Source: Lineus longissimus (Eukaryota > Nemertea > Pilidiophora > Heteronemertea > Lineidae). Taken from it: DNA of 64,000 nt. Under the pieces are notes generated by a model. The model saw only the letters and a program-made list of their open reading frames with translations, searched no databases and was not told the DNA's origin. The first letter of the stretch is position 1, and every line of letters starts with the position of its first letter. The stretch lies in assembly GCF_910592395.1 (NCBI RefSeq), contig NC_088309.1, forward strand, positions 16,496,599 through 16,560,598. Reading direction: 5' to 3'. Below, piece by piece: positions 52,039 to 61,723 of the stretch. The translations under genes and the position numbers were made by a program.

Positions 52039-54697
52039 GTAAGTACAGTGCTGAAATGTAATCATTGTGTTTCCAAAGTTTAAGCATTTCAATGAAACAT
52101 TTGACTGTTCTGAAATCTTTTGAAATAAATGCTTTGCAAAGAATAGTATCGACAGCAATCTAATAAAACATTCAGGTATCATCATCAGTGCAAACACAAA
52201 CTCTTCACAAAGTCTATCATGAAAGGAGGGTTGCGGGTAATTGCCACATCAAGAAAAAATATTTATTTGACGGAAGAACGTCCGAAAGGCTTCCTATACA
52301 GTGACAGCATTTTAGGTTTTAGTTTATTATATGTATGTCGGTATGTGGGGATTGTTTACTTTGGTTAATTTTTCTTACACTAGCATCAGCACTACTACAC
52401 TTGCTGAGGAACTGCTGAGGCTGCAGAGCCAAATCAGTGAGGAGAGTAGGTGTCGGTTCAATATCGACCGACAGGGGGTGTTGGATAGACCTATGAGGGG
52501 ATTCAAACGTAAAAGCTATAGCCCCTTTAAACGAATGTCGGTCGTCTTCACGGACAATAGGTGCGTGGGTGAAGGTTCTATTGATGTCGGAGGGCCAACA
52601 CGAGAATTTCTCCGCCTGCTCCTGAAAGCCTTGGAGAATTCATCCATCTTCGAAGGGCCTCCCAACAATAAGGTCCTTGCATTAAATGCGTCCGGTAAGT
52701 AAATAAAATTTCTAACTCAGTAACTGAATACTACATTGTAGTAGAATGGCATCAATAATTCCCTAACAATTTTATGCAAGGAGAGGAGTTAGCGTCTACT
52801 TAAGGAAAACCTGTTTCTGATCAGGCAATTAACTTTGGGATAGAAGACGTATGTTGAGTCTTGTGAGAACAACATGTAGACATTACGAGGATTGATAATT
52901 CATTTATTTCTTCCTTCATACAGTATTGTACTACTCGTAACAATTTCTCCTTGGCAAACCTCAGAGGCACTCATCACGACAACTGCATGCCCCCTCCCCC
53001 CTTGGTAAATGTAATAAGTATCCAGGTAAAAACAACTTAAAAACCGTCTGGTTTCTTTTCTTTTCAGCTCTGTCTGATGACGTGTATTACACGAGTGGAC
53101 GAATGATAGCCGTTTCTGTAATCAATGGCGGTCCACCCCCGGGTTTTTTTAGTTCAACTCTGTTTGAATGTATTGCCAGGGATACACTCTCATGTGCCAG
53201 GATAGTTCCTACCATAGATGAGGTGATGGATGCTGATATACGGAGTCAGCTTCAAAAGGTATATGTCTGAATGATTTCCCGAAATTGATTGACTGATGCA
53301 AAAAAACAAAGTTGTTTCGTGGGGTTGGGATGGGAGGTTTCCTTAGAGGCATCAAGGTAAGTTTGAAAAAAAGGTAAATCAAGAGATTTGATTTGTGTAC
53401 TTGAAAGCAGAGAAAACTGTCCATAAGCCTTTCTGACCATGACCTAAGAGAACCTCATGTTATGGCATGATAAGCTGTACTTCAACCTCTCCTGAACCTA
53501 ACAATTCATTAGGCCCAGCCACAACTACCTTCCCCTTGAGCTTTGACTTGATAAGATCACAAGATTTTGTCTTATAATGTTTTTAAAAATGCAAGGTGAA
53601 GATGGAATAAACAAACTCGTCACATCCTATTCTGCACACTGAGGTTAAACTCACTTGTGTTTAGAGACTGTTCTACCAACAGCTATAAAATGTGCTTATA
53701 TTGTTTCCCCCAACAGATTATAGATGCAAGCGACCTAAAACAACAGCAGGAGGCAGTAAATGAAGCTGCGGACTTCTTGAGTATTGCTGGGTGCCTTGTA
53801 TCCGTCAGAAAGCTCAGCGATGGTGTTAAAATTTCTGAACAAGCTGCTCGCTTCTATGTCATTGATCGTCTTCGGTCTCCTTTGGAACGGTAAGCAACTT
53901 TCATAAACCACATTGGTTATTGGTTTGCATTGTATCAAACTAAAGTTGTGAAGTGCCAAGTTATTCTTTGCAATTTATCCTGCCTCTCATTTTTTTGTTA
54001 TGGCAGTCGCAACTTCTACAGCTTGACACAAGTGCCCTAAATCAAAACTCCTCATGCTACACCCTGATCAGCTGAAGACACCGGGCCATTTTGCTCCTTT
54101 CTTCTTATACATGCATAACAGCACACCTTCCCATTTATCAAGCAATTTCGATTATTTTCAGATTCAAAGATGGAATGAAGACTTTGGGGTTCCTCGAAAG
54201 TGTACAAACGAATCCCCATCTCTACAGGGATGCCTTTTGCTTCCAACCGAGCCCACTAACGCCGGAGATACTTGAAGTCCTCTTCAAACCATGCATGTCC
54301 GAGAAGGATTCCAACCCATACCTTCTGGAACAGAAGGTTTTGGGTTGGTGGAATGATCTGCTTCAGGAAATTGCAGGTACTGTTTTGGCAACTGATTGGG
54401 AGTTGCAATAAAAATTCGCACATTCACCAACCCATGACCCATGAAGTATTCAGGTTAAAGCTCTAGCTTTCATGAGAGAGGAAAGCCGTCGCACTTTGCC
54501 GCCCCCTGGAATTGCCAAACCAGTAGTCTCTGAAAGAAATCAATCCCTCACCCGCCTGTGAAAACGCCTTGGCTTCCTGCCCCTGTAAAGCACTGTTGTG
54601 GAGTCGTAGCTTATTAGGCCATGCAAAACAGATACAATAGAAAATTATTATTAGATGATTAATAAACTTGATGTCAACACTCTTTGTCTATTTTCAG

Positions 54698-54763
54698 ATG
54701 GCGAGGCAACGGTTAAAGAAGAGAGCAAAGTGGAAAGCAGTTTGCCACCTTCCAGACTCTGTC
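54698..54763 (+). CDS. Possible cassette exon from duplicated HECT exon
   Basis: It has an acceptor (TCTATTTTCAG) identical to that of the last exon and a donor CTGTC|GTAAGT. It is 66 bp long, 22 codons, and enters and leaves in phase 1, so inclusion would keep the reading frame. It encodes DGEATVKEESKVESSLPPSR, a variant of the start of the last exon (DGEATVEEESKEDDR). Confidence 0.5.
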
Positions 54764-54820
54764 GTAAGTTACAATTGCCAAGCCAGTAGTCTCTTTAAGA
54801 AATCTATCCCTCGCCTGTAA

Positions 54821-57336
54821 CAAGAGGCCCAAGGGCCTGGCGCTCAGCTGAAATGGATAAGTGAAGGCAAGGGCCAAGTGTGTGTCGGTACCGTTATTAT
54901 GAGGCAACGTGAAGCTATAACGTCTAGCACGCAGAGGTGCTGATGCGAAAGACCTTCTTGCTATATCAGTGCATGCTGAAGTACTGAGTTGACGTCACCC
55001 TGGTATTATGACGTAAAGTCATTTCTATTGCCGTTGCAGTAGTGGGGTGTGTGATGACGTCAAGGAGTTGTGTGGTGACGTCAAAGAGTGGAGTCCTTGT
55101 CTTCATGCAGCGTAGGTGGAACTAATAACATGCACATGGACACAAGGTACATAATTATTACAGTGTATTTTGTGAGGTGGGGCCTGGTGCTTTACAATGG
55201 TCAAATGAACCGACTGTTGTCTGGACATTGATGAAGTGGATGCAGCCAAATGTTTGGGACGGTCTTTTTTGTATGTGAAGAAAAGAAGATAAAGAGTTGG
55301 TTAACAAAATGAACTTTATTGGTGCGGCAGATATTTGATGCCTTTCGGCAGATATTTGAAGCGCCTTGCGGCAGATATTTGTTGCCTTGCGGCAGATATT
55401 TGATAACGCTCTCCGGGAATGGAAAGCAGTAAAACGAGTAAGCACACCTTACTCTGAAGCAAATCCAGAAAGAGACTTAACCTTCGAAGGGCACACTTAT
55501 TACTCAGTGAAAAGTCAGTCCTGTGGGCTGTTTTCCAATTCAAAATAAAAGTGTAACCTCTTTAAATTAGTCTCACAGACTGAACCATAACACTCAACAG
55601 CCAACCGTGCCCACATGATGTGAGCCGAGAGCTGGGCTTAAAGATGAGCGAGTGGTGTACTACATTTTGAAAATTGTCTATCGTCTACGACATGTGACAG
55701 AACAGGATCTAGTGGACTAAATGATGAGGTACTATCAAATAAGGTGTCCATCAAATGAATCATGAGGGCCTGTTGAGTTATACTCTAAGCCTGTCCTATA
55801 GGGCTAGGCTATGGTTTTTGTCTTTTTTACAGCTACAGTACAGCCATGCACAGCGCAGTGTACAGACAGTACAGGATTGCAAACCAAAAACATGAGCATT
55901 GCTGCGTAACGAAACTGCAGTGGGATTCATACTACGATGTCATAATGTGACTTTCAAAATAATTGTAAACAAACGTAAATGGCGAAATTTGTTGCAAAAT
56001 TGCCATCCACAACAACTCAGGGACCGTAGCCAAAATGGCCGACGGCGAATTCTCCGGTCGCTAGCGCAGTCCATAAACAAGCATCAATTTCACCAAAGTT
56101 ACAGAACTGTTAGAAATACATCCAAACAACATATATATACAGTTAAAAGTGCATAAAAATCCCGTTTCAACCTCCGGGCGCTACCTTTTTTTCTCCGCCA
56201 GACGCCGGGCCCTACCGGTCGTTATTTAGTGCGACCGCCACCAGAGTGTTTATCACGATCTTTCGCCGTTTTAATTGCGCGTTTTAGGCAGATTAATCAA
56301 TTATTACATGCATGCATTATATATCACCGAAATGATAATTGCGTAGGCTATTTGAAACTAAGTTCAGATATTATTTTTGATCTTTGAATTGAATTTAGGC
56401 GAGTGATTTTTGACACCCGGTCGACATATCAGGACTTGCAAAATTCACGCGAGATCGCTTGCTTCATCGGCACGTTTGAAAACCGAATTTCACAAATTCT
56501 ACAAATATTTATCACATACCATATGTATCACCACAAAGGTAACTCTCTAGACTATTTGAAACCAAGTTCAGATACTTATTTTCACAAAAATTCGAAGCTA
56601 TGCAAGCGATTTTTCAGTGGTAGAGATCGACGGAAACAAATTTCTCGCTCTAAAATGACATGAGACGAGCACCAACTTTCGCTAATTTGTGCACAAAATT
56701 TCCGCAATATTATAAAAAACTATCGATAAATCTGAATTATATAGACTCTTTTCAGTACCTAAACAAATTTCAGGTACATGGTCATGTTGATTAAAAGAGT
56801 ATCAACCGATTGAACATGAGAAAGTTCACTCATCTTCATTGAAGCAGCGACTACCGCCATTTTTAAATGGTGGCATCTCTTCAATCGATCGGCCAATCAG
56901 CGGCACTGCTTGCAAAAAGTTGAGCCACCGCCAAATTTGAAATCGCCAAAATTCAGTCAATGTGCCTGCAGTGCCAACTGGCGGTGAAAACTATATCAAT
57001 TCCATTAAAAGTAAAATATTAAAAAATATTCAGCCACATTTGAAAACAATATTTGCTCTGTGGACCGAGGTAAAAAGGGAAAGAAATCTAAACGCGAAAT
57101 GACCTCATTCTCTTAATACAGGTCGGATCGCGCTGATTTTTTGTGTTTTGAGTTCACCTTGGGCAACTCCTAATTTAGCACCGTCAACGAAGTGGCTAGG
57201 CCTTCCCAATCAGAAATGTCCAATTTTGTCCACAGATGGGTCCCTAGATGAATGGATGGATGGATGGATTGCAGGACGGACACCATTTGAACAGCTATTC
57301 TACTAGCTCCGCTGACTTTGTCAGCTGAGTTAAAAA
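54821..57336 (+). mobile_element. 2.5-kb GCTCAGCTGA-family element in HECT intron
   Basis: It begins CAAGAGGCCCAAGGGCCTGG with CGCTCAGCTGA and ends GCTGACTTTGTCAGCTGAGT followed by TAAAAA. Its 3' 400 bp match 26927-27330 in inverse. It interrupts an intron duplication, so its borders are fixed on both sides. No coding frame with a recognisable domain is present, so it is non-autonomous or a composite of several repeats. It contains a short 21-bp minisatellite. Confidence 0.6.
55318..55405 (+). repeat. Short 21-bp minisatellite GCGGCAGATATTTG
   Basis: Four units of about 21 bp (GGCAGATATTTG plus TTGCCTTGC or ATGCCTTTC) are found. The unit ATGCCTTTCGGCAGATATTT is shared with the degenerate part of the 17141-17760 array. 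Confidence 0.75.
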
Positions 57337-57702
57337 CTCTTTGGTTTCCTGCCCCCGCAAAGCACTGTTGATGTCAACTCTCTTTGTCTATTTTCAGATG
57401 GTGAGGCAACGGTTGAAGAAGAGAGCAAAGAGGATGACAGGATGACCCTCAGTATTACCCTTGAAGATATCCTCATATTCACAATGGGTGCAGACAGAGT
57501 ACCAACCTAGGGTTTCTCCCCAGAACCAAGCATCACATTCATTCTTGAGGCTCCGATTGTCAATGGGAAAGTCTGCAAACACCTGCCGACGTCCAGTAAC
57601 TGCGACAATCAACTCCGACTACCTGTAACGCCTTCTTACACTATTTTCAGAAATAATGTTGTCATGGGGGTAGCCTGTTCCCCAGGGTTTGGATTTGCTT
57701 GA

Positions 57703-58797
57703 TTTTAAAATGCACAAGTAAATGCTTCAACTGATTGTGGAAAGTCAGAGGCTTTGAATGTGGTACCGGTATTATAGACATCATAGGTATAATTACTTGT
57801 TCGAGGTCTGTAGTCTACAATGCATGGTATTTTAATTATAGTTTATCAAAACTATTTGAAAGGACTTTTTTTGTTTTAAACCATAAACAAATCTACCATG
57901 TATTTGTTCTCATATCTATTCAATGAAGAGTTATGTTAGCTAGTAGTTGTTAGTTAGTTGTTTGTAGTGAGTTCAAAGTCTGCTGAATTAGACACACGCT
58001 TACCATGTCTATGTATCTTTAGATCTCAGGAGAGTGAGCTATAGCATCCGTCGTCTGTTAGCAGGACACGTTTGGTATCGATGAAACTAGGTACACACGT
58101 ACCCACATGCAAGTCGGATAAAATTTGTTGTTCTATTTCGATCTGCATTTTACTGTATTTCAAATGAGGTTGGTAGAAGTGGATGACTTGAATGCTGCCT
58201 ATAGCCATTTCCTCGACCGGTGACTGGCTTGAAATTTTGTATTGCTACACTTACAGAGCGTTTAGGTGACAAAATACCTGGCATTTCGCTGATGGACCTT
58301 CAAGGTACAATATGGACAGCTTTGTAATAGGCCAAAGCTAGTTCATCAGCATATAATATTCATACTACTATTCAGTTAAAAAGATGTTCACAACTGCAGG
58401 GCGTTTCAAAAAAGGAATCTAACTTTAAAGAGTTTATATGATCAATTTATGCTAGTCAAGTTGGTTGAGGTAAAATATTTGACCAAAATAAGTGACTACT
58501 TGTATCGGTTTTCAATGATATAGATAAGCTTACATGTACTTTATACTCTGTTAATTTCCGCACTATCGCCGGCTTAAAGATACTTAGTATGGGTGTCAGA
58601 CTGATTTCATTATCAATGTAAGCATTGACAGTATTGCTCAGGGATCGATGACTGTCGGTATTTAATGAAAGTATCTAATAAAGATGCATTGTATCTGCTT
58701 TCAGGTAAAACATGCATCGCTATAGCATATTATGAAACCTTTAAGTTGGGTTACCTTTTTTGGAAACACCATGTATATAAGCTTTAATTCCTAGGGT
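57703..58797. other. HECT 3' flank and repeat fragment
   Basis: No coding region seen. 58022-58110 (GAGAGTGAGCTATAG, CCGTCGTCTGTTAGCAGGAC, ACGTTTGGTATC) is a fragment related to the 1107-bp repeat. An AATAAAGATGC polyadenylation-like signal is at 58678. The rest is AT-rich and unassigned. Confidence 0.45.
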
Positions 58798-59188
58798 TGT
58801 AATGTGATGATCCTGTTGTAAGTGTAATAGTTTTAGATTTGTATATAAAACCTTAGTCTGATGCTGAAGTTAATCTCTTTAATTACATTTTTAATACATT
58901 GATAATGAAAACGATGTTGTATACTTCTCGTTTATTTCATACATAAAACTTGTGCAAATGATTACAACCCTGTTTGCTTGTTTGCACCACATGACATTTG
59001 GATGAAATTGTACATGCAGCCCAAAATCAATGGCTTACCGCATAACATGCACCTCATTGTACCTGTCCGCCGGTGTAGTGTATTGCGTATTGATACATCA
59101 TTATAATATAGTAGTTCCAGAGTCAGTCGCAACTCGTGTCTTATGTTGGCCATTATTTATCGTCGTCCTAACTTCAGAGGTCGTTACA
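58798..59188 (+). repeat. Inferred 5' LTR
   Basis: Boundaries are inferred: TGTAATGTGATGATCC at 58798 and GTTACA at 59188 agree with the TG...CA rule. A TATATAAAACC promoter-like box lies near 58841. The end is next to a primer-binding-site-like sequence. The start is less sure than the end. Confidence 0.45.
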
Positions 59189-59212
59189 TTGTGTCCTAGA
59201 AGTGGGATTCGC
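59189..59212 (+). other. Primer-binding-site-like sequence of Ty3 element
   Basis: TTGTGTCCTAGAAGTGGGAT, directly after the inferred LTR end, resembles the TGGTGTCAGAAGTGGGATT type used by many Ty3-like elements but has mismatches. Confidence 0.4.
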
Positions 59213-59389
59213 AAATCAAGGACATGAAAAGAGAGGCAGAGTATTGGTGAATCAATAGAAGTGAGAAACTCGATTTCCCCTATTGACATTTATGCGTGCC
59301 GCCTGATTTTAGTCGAGGCAAGATCAGTGCCCGAGAACATCGTTGTACATTCGTAGTGCATTTGAACATTCACCACAGCAGAATCCGAA

Positions 59390-60859
59390 ATGGCCGTTCA
59401 GGGAATACTTCCCCCTAAGTTCACCCCCGCCTCTCACGACATGGGAGTGCTCGCCACTTCATGGAGAGAATACAAGGACGAACTAGATCTATATTTCCTT
59501 GCTAGTGGGCAAGGAACAGCAGCACAGAAACAGAAGGTGTCCCTCTTGCTGTATCAAATGGGGAAGCAGTACATGAAAGTGTTTCAAAATGAACTGGTGT
59601 TCGAAGCAGACGCTGACAAGGACAAGTACGACAAGGTCTGCTCAGCGTTTGATAAGTACCTTGAACCAAAGAAACTGGTTAAAAGCCACATTACCAAGTT
59701 TCAAAAGCGGATGCAGGCCAGCAATGAGACAATTTCAGATTATATCACTGACCTGCGTCGCCTAGCGAAATTGTGTGAATTCGGTGACAAAGAGGACCGA
59801 ATGATGTCTGTTCAGATTTCTAACGGTGTCAAAGACGAAGTATTAAGGAAGAAGCTGTGGGACGAGGATCTGACGTTGCAGCAAACGATTGAAAAGTGCC
59901 AGACATTCGAACTACGTGCTGAAAGTGCAGGGTTGTTTAAAAAGCATAACAACACTGCTGGTGATAAGGAAGTGAACGCAGCCTATCGTGGGCGTGGTGG
60001 TAGTCGATCTAGATCACGGGGTCGCGGGTACACAAACTATTCCCGTGGAGGTGCCACTGCGAGTCAACATCATGGACGTGGACGCTCAACCCCAAGAGTA
60101 GCTCAGCAACGCGGGTATGGTCGTGGACGTCGCAGCCACAGCCAAAATCAGTATCATGGGTCATGCCAAAAGTGTGGTCGTCAACATGCTCCTAGACAGT
60201 GTCCAGCCTATGATCAACAGTGTAGACATTGCCACATGTATGGTCATTTCGAGAGAAAGTGCTTGAAAAAGAACGTGTGTTTCATCGATGGTGAATGTGA
60301 CTATGATGAAGAACAGTCATGGTCATATGATTATGAGCCCACTGAGGAGATGGACTCCCTCCACATATACTCTATCAAGACTAGATCAACTACTAGAGAC
60401 AGTGCTGGTGATACTTGGACTGTACTGCTGCATACTCCCTATGAAAATGGACGTGGTGCCATTAGAATGAAAATAGATACACAGGCTCATTGCAACACCA
60501 TGTCCAAAACCTCTTTTGACAGAATGCAACAGCATGGTCACCTGCAGCTCAAGTCCACAGCATCTACCATCACTGCCTTCAGTAACACTACTGTAGTGCC
60601 TGTTGGCAAAACAACATTTGATGTCATCATGAAGGGTGAAACACACTCAATTGAGTGTGAGGTTGTACCTGGCAATGTGCCAAATCTTCTTGGTGCAAAG
60701 GATAGTGAAAGGTTAGGCCTAGTGAAGCGTGTATTCCATGTCAGAGACCAGCCATTGTTTGATGACAAATTCCTGAAGCGCATTTCAAATGTTGAGAAAG
60801 TACCAGAACCTATCTTGAAGGTACTTTGGATCAATGGACAGATGAAACTCACCAGGTAG
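59390..60859 (+). CDS. Ty3/gypsy Gag and protease region
   Basis: The 489-codon frame starts at ATG 59390. A capsid-like helical region (TKFQKRMQASNETISDYITD, LRRLAKLCEFG) is followed by an Arg/Gly-rich stretch and two zinc knuckles, CQKCGRQHAPRQC (CX2CX3HX4C) and CRHCHMYGHFERKC (CX2CX4HX4C). The retropepsin-like region has RMKIDTQAHCNTMS, where the usual D-T/S-G triad reads DTQ, and later VPNLLGAKDSERLG. A TAG stop at 60857 ends the frame just before the reverse transcriptase, and the frame continues unchanged afterwards. Gag would assemble the particle and package the element RNA. Confidence 0.85.
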   Translation: MAVQGILPPKFTPASHDMGVLATSWREYKDELDLYFLASGQGTAAQKQKVSLLLYQMGKQYMKVFQNELVFEADADKDKYDKVCSAFDKYLEPKKLVKSHITKFQKRMQASNETISDYITDLRRLAKLCEFGDKEDRMMSVQISNGVKDEVLRKKLWDEDLTLQQTIEKCQTFELRAESAGLFKKHNNTAGDKEVNAAYRGRGGSRSRSRGRGYTNYSRGGATASQHHGRGRSTPRVAQQRGYGRGRRSHSQNQYHGSCQKCGRQHAPRQCPAYDQQCRHCHMYGHFERKCLKKNVCFIDGECDYDEEQSWSYDYEPTEEMDSLHIYSIKTRSTTRDSAGDTWTVLLHTPYENGRGAIRMKIDTQAHCNTMSKTSFDRMQQHGHLQLKSTASTITAFSNTTVVPVGKTTFDVIMKGETHSIECEVVPGNVPNLLGAKDSERLGLVKRVFHVRDQPLFDDKFLKRISNVEKVPEPILKVLWINGQMKLTR

Positions 60860-61723
60860 CTTGCCAACCCTTTCATCAGGAAACCTGTCTGGAAAGTCCC
60901 TGAGTACAAAGATGGTCCAGTGTCATATGGTAGTAGACCTATACCAGCAGCTCTGAGAGATATGACCAAGAAACAAATAGATTTCCTAGAGAGTAATGAC
61001 ATTATTTCCAAGGTACCACCCGGTGTCCCAACACCCTGGTGTAGTCAACTGCATGTAGTGCATAAGAAGGATGGCAAGTCAGTACGCGTGTGTATAGATC
61101 CAAAGTTCTTGAATAAGGCTTTGCTCAGAGAGACCCATCCTATTAGAACACTTGAAGATGTACTCACTCAGGTTCAGGGTAGCAAGTACTTTTCAGTACT
61201 TGATGCTAATCAAGGTTTCTTCGAGCTACAGTTGGACTATGAGAGTCAACTGCTTACTTGCTTCTCTACCCCTTGGGGGCGCTACATGTACAAACGTCTT
61301 CCTATGGGTGTCAAGTCTGCTCCAGAGATATACCAGCGGGCTATAGAAGAAATGTTCGCTGGGATGGAAAACTTCGCCAATATCTTCGATGATATTTTGT
61401 TGCACACAGGTGACATTGAGCACCATTGTAGAGTACTGAGGAAAACACTAGAGACAGCACGTGAAAACGAATTGACATTCAGGTTGAGTAAGTGCATGTT
61501 CGCGCAGCCAGAGGTAGATTACACTGGTCATGTTTTGACTGATGAAGGTGTGACTGTGTCGCCAGAGAAGGTTCGAGCCATTGTTGAACTTCCTGAGCCT
61601 ACTTGTAAAGAAGAAGTGCGTACATTGTTAGGAATGGCCACATACTTGTCCAAGTATATTCCTAACTTCTCTGATGTGACAAGTGACTTGAGAGAGGTTG
61701 TCAAAAAGAGACAAGATGGCTAA
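60860..61723 (+). pseudogene. Ty3/gypsy reverse transcriptase region between two stops
   Basis: In frame with gag after the TAG at 60857. Blocks seen are GVPTPWCSQLHVVHKKDG, VRVCIDPKFLNKAL, FSVLDANQGFFELQLD, FSTPWGRYMYKRLPMGVKSA, NIFDDILLH (catalytic DD) and LLGMATYLSKYIPNFSDVT. It ends in a TAA at 61721-61723, before the RNase H domain, in a sequence (VVKKRQDG) where a longer linker is usual. The two stops make the polyprotein non-functional unless both are read through. Confidence 0.85.

Larger units (their letters stand above)
54512..57430 (+). repeat. Tandem duplication of intron end plus exon start in HECT gene
   Basis: Copy 1 (54512-54735) and copy 2 (54770-54820 continued at 57337-57430) share AATTGCCAAxCCAGTAGTCTCT, CTTCCTGCCC and TCTTTGTCTATTTTCAG, followed by ATGGxGAGGCAACGGTTxAAG. 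The second copy is split by the 2.5-kb element 54821-57336 and lacks about 70 bp. Confidence 0.75.
50178..57702 (+). pseudogene. G2E3-like HECT E3 ubiquitin ligase gene with stop before catalytic Cys
   Basis: Exons and consensus splice sites: 50178-50243, 50645-51479, 51712-51798, 51937-52038, 52384-52694, 53068-53258, 53717-53889, 54162-54376, 57398-57702. Domains in order: SAM (ICEFLCSRDTDPSVVETLRN to ELGLTALGDRMTLRDFC), a Ser/Thr-rich linker, a UIM (EDLNRAIIASLEDKK), and the HECT N lobe (RFNIDRQGVLDRPMRGFKR, DVGGPTREFLRLLLKALE, SGRMIAVSVINGGPPPGFF). The C lobe has EDILIFTMGADRVPT and NCDNQLRLPV with the catalytic Cys. TAG at 57508-57510 lies ~30 codons before that Cys; the frame then runs on to TGA at 57700. 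A frame change within 50900-50945 also separates the SAM exon from the following part. It belongs to the large G2/M-phase E3-like family of fish and invertebrates. The first exon was not found. Confidence 0.8.
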
